Source: Candidatus Accumulibacter phosphatis (GTDB taxonomy: Bacteria > Pseudomonadota > Gammaproteobacteria > Burkholderiales > Rhodocyclaceae). From it: 64,000 nt of DNA. The first letter of the stretch is position 1. Each line of letters begins with the position of its first letter. The position numbers and the translations under genes were made by a program. Location of the stretch: the NCBI RefSeq assembly GCF_012939955.1, contig NZ_SPMY01000019.1, positions 155,814-219,813 of the forward strand. The letters are read 5' to 3'. The notes beneath the pieces are model-generated. The model was given only the letters and a program-made list of their open reading frames with translations, was not told the DNA's origin and did not search any database. Below are positions 57,772 through 64,000 of the stretch, one piece after another.

Positions 57772-59156
57772 TCCTCGGTCAGTGCTGCATTCATACGGTC
57801 GACCAGCGGCTTGAAGAGGTAGTTGAGCATTGTCCGCTCGCCCGTCTTGACGAATACCTGCGCCGGCATTCCAGGCTTGATTTCATGCATCTTCAGTTTC
57901 TTCATGCCGGCTTCGGTAACCAATACCTTGCCGCGGTAGAACGGCGGCAACCTGCCTTGCGGATCGGTTGTTGCGTCGGCGTCGACCTGCACGAACTCGC
58001 CGGGTATCTGTGGCGTGGTGCGCTGGTTAAAGGCCGGAAAGGTGATCTCGACCGGCAGGCCCGGGCGGACCTTGTCGATCAGATCGGTGGGAATCTGAAC
58101 CTCGATGCGCAAGGGCTCATTTTTCGGCACGAGGTCCATCAAGGGCGTTCCCTGCGCCAGAACACCACCGACGGTGTGCACACTCAGGCCAACAACGATG
58201 CCTTCACTCGGCGCATGCACGGTGGTGTTGTCCAGCTCAAAAGCCAGGCCTTCAAGGCGACTCTCCAGCGAGCTGGTTTCCTTCTGCACCTCCGACAGGG
58301 CGTTCTCGACCTCCTTGTGGTATTCCTGCTGCCGCGCCACCAAGCGCATCCGTGTCTCGCCGATGCTCTGCTGGGCGCGCCCGAGATTACCGAGATCCTC
58401 GGAAATGGCTCCATTGAGCTGCGCCAGCAGGCGTTCCTGCTCGGACAGGCGATTGCGCGGCAGATAGCCTTCGGCCGCCAACTCGCGCAACCCCTTCAGT
58501 TCTTCAAGGAGCAAGCGCGACTGTTGCTCTTTCGAGCGCCGCGTCGCCTCGAGTCCCTTGGCGTACGATTGCAAGCCCGCCAGCATATTCTGCATGGCAG
58601 CCAGTTCGGCTTGCAGTCCCGCCTGCCGCGACCGCAGAAGCTGCGTCTGCACGGCCATCGCGCTGGCCGCTCGCGGATCGTCCTTGTTCTTCAACAGTTC
58701 TTCGGGAAAGACGATCTCCGACTGCCCCGCCACATCGGCCAGCAAGCGCGCCTCGGTCGCTTTCGCCACCAACCACTGACTATGCGTCACCTGATGTTGC
58801 GAGCGCGCCGTCGTCGAGTCGAGCCGTAGCAGAACGTCGCCTTTACTGACTTCGTCACCGTCCTTGACCAGGATCGCCTCGACCATTCCCGGGCCCAGAT
58901 TCTGTACGGTCTTGCGATTTCCCGTAACCACCACCTGCCCGCTGGCCGGCACGCCCTGATCGAGCGGCGCCAGCGCCGCCCACAGCATGAAGCCACCGAA
59001 ACCAAGGGCCACTATCAGCCAGCCGATTCGGGAAACGCGGCGATGATTGATGTCCACACCGCTGGCAGCGGCCTTGGCCGTTTCGGCCGAGACGTCGGTC
59101 AGTTCAGTGATTTCGCTGTCGGAAGCGTTCTTGCGCTCGAACAATTTCTTTGCCAT
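57768..59156 (-). CDS. HlyD-family membrane fusion protein (PrtE-like)
   Basis: 462-aa periplasmic adaptor. A single membrane segment lies near residue 45-65 (RIGWLIVALGFGGFMLWAAL), followed by the lipoyl half-motif (GQVVVTGNRKTVQNLGPGMV), a long coiled-coil hairpin (about 100-300), the second half-motif (NTTVHAPSEGIVVGLSVHTV) and a C-terminal beta domain (RIEVQIPTDLIDKVRPGLPV; MKKLKMHEIKPGMPAQVFVK). The last block is the HlyD-family signature of type I secretion. It lies 18 bp after the ABC gene and overlaps tolC. Confidence 0.93.
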   Translation of the reverse strand: MAKKLFERKNASDSEITELTDVSAETAKAAASGVDINHRRVSRIGWLIVALGFGGFMLWAALAPLDQGVPASGQVVVTGNRKTVQNLGPGMVEAILVKDGDEVSKGDVLLRLDSTTARSQHQVTHSQWLVAKATEARLLADVAGQSEIVFPEELLKNKDDPRAASAMAVQTQLLRSRQAGLQAELAAMQNMLAGLQSYAKGLEATRRSKEQQSRLLLEELKGLRELAAEGYLPRNRLSEQERLLAQLNGAISEDLGNLGRAQQSIGETRMRLVARQQEYHKEVENALSEVQKETSSLESRLEGLAFELDNTTVHAPSEGIVVGLSVHTVGGVLAQGTPLMDLVPKNEPLRIEVQIPTDLIDKVRPGLPVEITFPAFNQRTTPQIPGEFVQVDADATTDPQGRLPPFYRGKVLVTEAGMKKLKMHEIKPGMPAQVFVKTGERTMLNYLFKPLVDRMNAALTEE

Positions 59157-59174
59157 CGCCCTCTGCCTGGTAAA

Positions 59175-61004
59175 TCAGACGCCGACGACGGGCGTCGATG
59201 GAAGACCACTGGCCGCCGCCGCAGGTGTCGCCGGTCGAGCCGTGCCTGCGCTACGCCCGGCTGGCGGTGACGTTGGGGCATTTGCCGCATTTGCCGCATT
59301 TGCCGCATTCGGTACATTCGGCGCGTTGGCTGAGCGCATCGCCGCCAGGATCTGGTCGCGCGGACCGTGTGCCTTCACCGTCCCCTCGTGCATCACCAGA
59401 ATGCTGTCGGCAACCGCCAGTGTAGTCATCCGGTGGGTGACGATGACCACCGTCCGCTTTTTCGCTTTCAGGCGCCGGATGGTGTCGGCCAGGGCGGCCT
59501 CGCCGAGATCGTCGAGGTTGGAATTCGGTTCATCGAGGACAATAAAAGCCGGGTCGCCGTAAAGTGCGCGTGCCAGACCGATGCGTTGCTTCTGGCCACC
59601 CGAGAGCGCGCTCCCCCCCTCCCCGAGCGGCGTGTCGTAACCGTTGGGGAGCAGCAGGATCAATTCATGGACACCGGCGGCCTGCGCGGCCGCCAGGACC
59701 TGGTCCGAATCGACTTCGCCAAAACGGGCAATATTCTCGGCGACCGAACCGCCAAAAAGCTCGATGTCCTGCGGCAGATAACCCAGATACGGGCCCAACT
59801 CGTCCTTGTTCCACTTGAAAATTTCCGAGTTGTCCAGGCGCACCGATCCAGCCAGCGTTGGCCAGATGCCAACCAGCAAACGCGCCAGCGTGGACTTTCC
59901 GGAAGCGCTGGGACCAATCACGGCGACCACTTCACCGGCCTGCAGCTTGAAGTTCACATTCCGCAGGATCAGCGTCTTGCTCCCCGGAGCCCCCGTCGCC
60001 GCGTTCTCGACGGCCACTTCGCCAAGCGGCCGGGGCAGCGGCATTCCGGCAATGCGCGCCGGGTACATGCCCAGCAGTTCGCTCAAGCGCTTGTAAGCCG
60101 AACGTGCCGAAACCAGTTGCTTCCAGTTGCCGATCAGGGCCTCAACCGGCGCCAGCGCCCGACCAACGAGGATCGAGCCGGCGATCATCATTCCCGCCGT
60201 CATCTCTCCCTCAATGGTCAGCAGCGCGCCATAGCCCAGCGCCAAGGACTGCAGTGAGATGCGAGCAAAGCGGGTCAGCGCGGTCAGCATACCGGCACGA
60301 TCGCTGGCCAGCGCCTGTTGCTCGAGGAACTTCTGGTGGAGCTTGAACCAGCGCCCGCGAATCGCCGGCAGCATGCCCATGGCTTCGATCACTTCGGCAT
60401 TGCGCAGGTTGTTGTTGGCTTGCGCGTTGGCCGCCATGGAGAGCTTTTGTGCCTCGCCAAGGGGCCCCGCCGAGACGCGCTCGTTGACCACCGCCAGCGT
60501 CACCAGAAGCAGGACACCGACCAGAGCGAAAATGCCAAGATGGGTGTGCAGCATAAAAATCACGATCAGATAGATGGGCATCCACGGCGCATCGGTCAGC
60601 GCCACCAGCCCGGCACCGGTCAGGGTCTGGCGCATCGAAGCCAGATCGTGCAAGGCCTGCGCGGGATTCTGGCCTGCCTGCCGTAAGTTACGTTCGAAGG
60701 TCGCATTGAAGATGCGCTGGTTGACATCGAGATCGAGGCGAGCGCCGACGCGGACGAGGACCATCGAGCGGATCCATTCGAGCAAGGACATCAGTGCCAG
60801 CAGGCCGAGCGCAATCAGCGTCAGCATCAGCAAGGTGGTCGGATTGCGACTCCCGAGTGCACGATCGTAGAGCTGCAGCATGTAGATCGACGGCGTCAAC
60901 ATCAACAGATTGGTGAAAAAGCTGAACGCGCCAACGGTCATGAACGCCTGGCGAAACGACAGCAGCACCCGCTCGAGCTCGGGGCGTTTGGAGGGATCAG
61001 TCAT
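59175..61004 (-). CDS. Type I secretion ABC transporter (PrtD-like, permease-ATPase)
   Basis: 609 aa from ATG at 61004, with AGGAAGAG at a suitable distance; an upstream GTG at 61010 is possible. About six membrane segments (residues 25-300) precede the ATPase: Walker A VVAVIGPSASGKSTLARLLV, signature SALSGGQKQRIGLARALY, Walker B FIVLDEPNSNLDD and switch His VVIVTHRMTT. No N-terminal C39 peptidase-like domain is present, as in PrtD/AprD exporters of RTX proteases and lipases. The C-terminal 45 residues are an Ala/Asn/Pro-rich low-complexity tail beyond the usual end. The genomic order ABC, HlyD, TolC is classical. No substrate gene is adjacent. Confidence 0.93.
   Translation of the reverse strand: MTDPSKRPELERVLLSFRQAFMTVGAFSFFTNLLMLTPSIYMLQLYDRALGSRNPTTLLMLTLIALGLLALMSLLEWIRSMVLVRVGARLDLDVNQRIFNATFERNLRQAGQNPAQALHDLASMRQTLTGAGLVALTDAPWMPIYLIVIFMLHTHLGIFALVGVLLLVTLAVVNERVSAGPLGEAQKLSMAANAQANNNLRNAEVIEAMGMLPAIRGRWFKLHQKFLEQQALASDRAGMLTALTRFARISLQSLALGYGALLTIEGEMTAGMMIAGSILVGRALAPVEALIGNWKQLVSARSAYKRLSELLGMYPARIAGMPLPRPLGEVAVENAATGAPGSKTLILRNVNFKLQAGEVVAVIGPSASGKSTLARLLVGIWPTLAGSVRLDNSEIFKWNKDELGPYLGYLPQDIELFGGSVAENIARFGEVDSDQVLAAAQAAGVHELILLLPNGYDTPLGEGGSALSGGQKQRIGLARALYGDPAFIVLDEPNSNLDDLGEAALADTIRRLKAKKRTVVIVTHRMTTLAVADSILVMHEGTVKAHGPRDQILAAMRSANAPNVPNAANAANAANAPTSPPAGRSAGTARPATPAAAASGLPSTPVVGV
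59281..59310. repeat. 9-bp tandem repeat in exporter C-terminus
   Basis: TTTGCCGCA is repeated in tandem three times with degenerate flanking units, encoding NAANAANA-type tail residues. It keeps the frame when copies change. Confidence 0.7.
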
Positions 61005-61611
61005 GCACACTCTTCCTCGGAAACGATGATCCCAAAAAGAAAACCGGACAGGCGCGCCCTACGGCGCGGGCCGCTGTCTGGCTGCCGGAGAGCAAGCGGA
61101 AGCACTTGCGCATCCGCGCTTCGGACGGCTGCCTGCGAGTGGATCGCACGTGCCGCAACGGCGCCAGCGGCCAGCACCATGCAATGGGGAACCGTGATAC
61201 GCATGAAGCTTTCCCAGGGGACGCGCAGGGCCTGTCACGGCTTCGACGAATTTGTTGTTGCATCTTGGCATCAAGAGCCATGCTCAGCAGTCACTTTGGC
61301 CGCAGCCTCAGGCATCTCGTGCAGCGGACAGCAGCTGACGCCCAGTCTGGCCAGGCGCAATAATGACATAAGCAGCAAGGGTAATCCAGCCCGCTCCTTG
61401 CCTCGATGTGACAATAGTCACCGTTCCCCATGTATTGCTGATGCGCTACTTCCGGCACCTGGCACACACAAGAACGCGGCACGCCAGCTCAATGGCGGCA
61501 GCCGACATCGCGGCCAAGAAAATCCTTGACGCCATGGGGTGCTCCCTTGCGCAAAGTGATCGAGGCGAAATCCGTGGGTTCGGAAGCTTTCGTCTGAATC
61601 GCCATCCACGG
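61005..61611. other. Intergenic region upstream of type I secretion operon
   Basis: About 600 bp without a recognisable gene. The near part should contain the promoter of the exporter operon. From about 61400 on the sequence may include more IS debris, but no transposase block is readable there. Confidence 0.4.
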
Positions 61612-61925
61612 CTAATGGCCGGACAGGGCCAGCAGTGTCGGGTGGCAGCGGATGACCGAGCCTTGACGCTCAAGAACGGCGCTCTTGAGATTGTCGTGCA
61701 GGGCGACACGCCTGCAGCCGTCCCAGGCGGCCAGCACGCCGACGTGGCGACGCAGGACGTTCTCCCTGTAAGCGCCGAGGTCGAAGCGCAAGAAGATCTG
61801 CCGCGACCAGGAGAGTACGGCAAAAAAGCCCATCAGCGTCCGGCTTACCCGACCGATCTCCAGGTGGCCGAAGTGCCCCCAGTCGATCTGCATCTGCTCG
61901 CCTGGCAGAGTGCGCAAACGCCGGT
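61612..61925 (-). pseudogene. IS21 family transposase (IstA) fragment
   Basis: About 100 residues from the middle of Ist[41 protein letters not shown] and [20 protein letters not shown], including the integrase-core strand with the catalytic-region Asp (QIDWGH) and the second Asp (HDNLK). Both ends of the protein and the helper ATPase IstB are missing. It follows directly on an IS91 fragment in the same orientation. Confidence 0.8.
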
Positions 61926-62056
61926 AGGCGACGGCCGGCTCGAAGACGCCGTCGATGACGCAACAGTCGAAGTGGCCGTGCTCGTTCAGGCTTGAGCCGA
62001 ACCGATGGATGAAGGCGACCGCCCCGATCCGGGCCGTGGAAGGGCAATCAGGGCAC
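61926..62056 (-). pseudogene. IS91 family transposase fragment
   Basis: About 30 residues, [20 protein letters not shown] then [10 protein letters not shown], match the HUH-transposase region of IS91-like elements (RFGSSLNxHxHFHxxVxDGVF). The second His of the usual HxH pair is Asp here. At FEP the reading frame passes into the IS21 fragment, showing a junction between two elements. Confidence 0.65.
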
Positions 62057-62098
62057 TGTTCGCGCAGGCAGCGGCCTCATGCGGCGATGGGCTGGGTC

Positions 62099-63118
62099 TC
62101 ACCAGCCGATCGCCCGCCGCACGGCGGCCCAGTCGATCTCGCGCAACAGCGGCACGGCGTCTTCGCACAGATTGCGCTGCGGCGGCTGGCCGCTGGCCAG
62201 GGGCAGGCCGCAAAGACGTTTGCGCGACCACGCGGTCAGCAGTCGCACCTCGTCGGTGGGCCGCTTCGGGTCGACCAGATCGGCGCGCACCTGCACCATC
62301 GGCACGCAGTCGCGCGACGCGCCGGCAGCACTTTCGTAGCGCAGCGCACGCCGTTGCCGGTCGAGAACGCAGGGTCGACGCGACCACAGGCCGGTGCGTT
62401 GCGCGCGGCGGAGTCCAGCCCGGCCAGCGTCGCCTCGGTCGTCGCCAGCGCCAGCCGCGGCCCCCACCAGGCGCTCCTCGGGTCACGCGCCGCCGGTTCG
62501 GTCATCTGCGGGCGCTGGCGAGCGGTATCGGCCTCGTCGGTGCGCGCTGCCGCATCCAGTCGCTGGGCCAGCGCCGCCGGATCGCGGCTCTCGGTCTTCC
62601 AGCGCTCCTCACGCTTGGCGCGGCGCGCTGCGATGGCCTGTGGCGTCATCGACCCCCCGAGTTGGCGCAGCGAGGAAGCAAAGCCCGCATCCTGCTGGGC
62701 CACGAACTTGCGCAGCCGCTGCGCCTCGGCCTCGAGCAGCGGGCCCAGCGCGGCCGCTTCGAGCGCGCTGCGTCCGTCGCGGGTGAAGATGATCATGTCG
62801 GCATAGACCGTGCCGCCGTCGGCTTCACCCAAAACGCGCGGCTGCGCGAAGCTGTCCTGGGGAACGCCGTGGCTGTCGCGGTCGCGGCCGAACTTGCCGC
62901 GGGTCGCGCGGTCTTCGAGCTTGCGGGCTTCGGGCACGCGGTTGGTGGTGAAGTACAGCAGCCGGTGTGCCCCACCGAGCACCGACCACAGCGAAGTGTC
63001 GGCACGGCGGCGCACATCGTTCGGCGCCGACCAGTAGACGGTGAAGTCCTGCTCCACCAGGCGCGGCGGCCCGACCACGGCCCGGCCCCTGTTTAACCTA
63101 CCAAAAAAAACCTCTCTC
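62099..63118 (-). pseudogene. Unrecognised protein, frameshifted, 5' end cut by IS
   Basis: I do not recognise this gene. The first frame (from ATG at 63118 or further upstream within IS-like sequence) reads PPRLVEQDFTVYWSAPNDV, GGAHRLLYFTTNRVPEA, then a charged helical part (EAEAQRLRKFVAQQDAGFAS, IAARRAKREERWKTE). Near 62400 the frame changes to WSRRPCVLDRQRRALRYES, VPMVQVRADLVDPKRPTDEV and LCEDAVPLLREIDWAAVRRA, ending at 62099. The blocks after the shift are compositionally protein-like, so it was a real gene of at least 330 codons. The true N-terminus is probably lost at the IS1634 boundary near 63110. Function unknown. Confidence 0.5.
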
Positions 63119-63179
63119 ATAATTAATTGCTTGCAGGGGAAATGAATTTCTAATGGCACAACAAGCGCGTAATGGGCTG

Positions 63180-64000
63180 TCAGGCGATCAGTTTTCGGAG
63201 TCCGCCGGGTTGTGAGTGGATGCCCAAGGCGCGATAGATGGCCATTTGCTCTGGCTCGGCGTTGATGGCCTTGCGGACATGGAGCGTGCGGCCATCGCGC
63301 TGGCGGAAAGTCGTCGTCCGGCACTGGATCGAAAGGGTCTCGCGCAAAGTCGTCCAACTGTCGTGAATGCCAGCCGCCTTCAGCTTGACGCGAAGGAACT
63401 GCACGCACTGGTAAGCCAACACGGTAATGAACAGATGGCCGTCGGCGCGATCTTCCGTGTGATGGTCGATCGGCCGCAAGCCCAGTTCGCTCTTCAGGCT
63501 GCGAAACACACTTTCCAGGTCGGTCAGCAGAGTATAGGTGCGCCAGAACCGCTCTTCATCCCAGTCGAGTTGGCCAGGCGACCTTGGCTTCGCTGGCGAT
63601 GCCCGCGTCCATGATCACCAGCGCCCCCGCCGGGGCGTTTAGCCCGGTGAACATGCCGGCCAACGTGCCGGCTTCGCTGACATTCCCTTCGAAGGTCTGC
63701 GAGCGGCGCACAAAGCCGCTGCCGTCGAGCACTAGACCAAGCGTCACCAAGGGGCAATCGCTACGCTTCTCCTTGGAACGGCCACGCTTGACCTTGCGAT
63801 TGCTCGGGACTTCGCCTTCGAAGTAGGTCTTGGTCAGGTCGTAGAGCGTGCGAACGGTGCCAAACAAACACGCTTCAATCACCTCCCGATGCTTCATCAG
63901 GACGTCCGAACCCCGGTAAAGAGCCATGTGCAACATCGACAGGAAGTCGACGTCGATCAGTTCGCCCAAGGCGCTGTGCTTCTGCAACCAGTTCCAGGTC
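63180..64000 (-). pseudogene. IS1634 family transposase, internally deleted, runs off window
   Basis: The right part (63987 down to about 63560) has FGTVRTLYDLTKTYFEGEV, RGRSKEKRSDCPLVTLGLVL and GALVIMDAGIASEAK, typical of IS1634/IS4-group transposases and including the catalytic-region Asp (MDAG). Directly after EAKVAW the sequence jumps to QLDWDEERFWRTYTLLTDLE and FRSLKSELGLRPI, then ITVLAYQCVQFLRVKLKAAG and the C-terminus at 63180. Roughly 150-200 residues between these blocks are missing. The element's left edge is probably at about 63110-63130, where AT-rich sequence begins. Its 5' end lies beyond the window. Confidence 0.8.

Noticed and set aside
1..64000. tRNA, rRNA, riboswitch or integrase-attachment site
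   Set aside because: None was recognised by eye; a covariance-model scan (tRNAscan, Infernal) would settle this.

Overview
This 64 kb window comes from a GC-rich Gram-negative bacterium. A betaproteobacterium of the Rhodocyclales (Candidatus Accumulibacter-like) fits the gene repertoire, but that placement is inference: there is no rRNA, tRNA or marker gene here. Most genes are on the minus strand. Two themes dominate: surface polysaccharide synthesis and export, and genome decay (IS debris, truncated genes and many one-base frameshifts, most of them in homopolymer runs).

Layout. 1-5.4 kb: the 5' part of a penicillin acylase gene, a patatin-like lipoprotein, then a YcaC hydrolase and a pirin gene divergent from a LysR regulator. 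5.4-10.2 kb: a pair of broken sensory genes (PAS-GGDEF-EAL, and a CheB'-CheR-PAS hybrid whose 5' end is cut off at a dispersed hairpin repeat). 11.1-15.3 kb: a two-gene, very GC-rich module, a DUF4071/TRAFs-binding plus patatin plus transmembrane protein followed by a 'CFVIMPFG' nucleotide-transferase-like plus TPR protein. It looks like a biological-conflict (anti-invader) module and sits between two copies of the dispersed repeat. It is the best candidate here for an undescribed system.

15.5-52.2 kb: a capsule/exopolysaccharide locus. From its promoter-proximal end it reads kpsM, kpsT, kpsE, a kpsD-like export gene, a sulfotransferase-like coiled-coil protein, an FkbM-like coiled-coil protein, a TPR methyltransferase, wecB, an IS5 remnant, a CgeB-GT4 glycosyltransferase, a secreted EF-hand protein, a hydrolase-methyltransferase fusion, a broken heparinase-RTX gene next to an IS5-type element, then GT4, GT2-GT4, a methyltransferase/P-loop protein, GT2, GT4, and a sialyltransferase (GT29)-KpsC fusion. 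KpsC normally builds the Kdo linker on the lipid anchor and KpsMTED export the chain.

52.8-56.2 kb: a remnant phenylacetate set (paaY, broken paaI, paaJ), a scrap of a RelB-type antitoxin, and an intact mazEF pair with a clear autoregulatory promoter. 56.4-61.0 kb: an intact type I secretion system (TolC, HlyD, ABC exporter), which could export RTX proteins such as the heparinase-RTX product. 61.6-64.0 kb: nested transposase debris (IS21, IS91, IS1634) around one broken unrecognised gene.

Caution: about fifteen genes carry apparent frameshifts, many in runs of 6-10 identical bases. Sequencing or assembly error is the simplest explanation, so 'pseudogene' below means broken as written.
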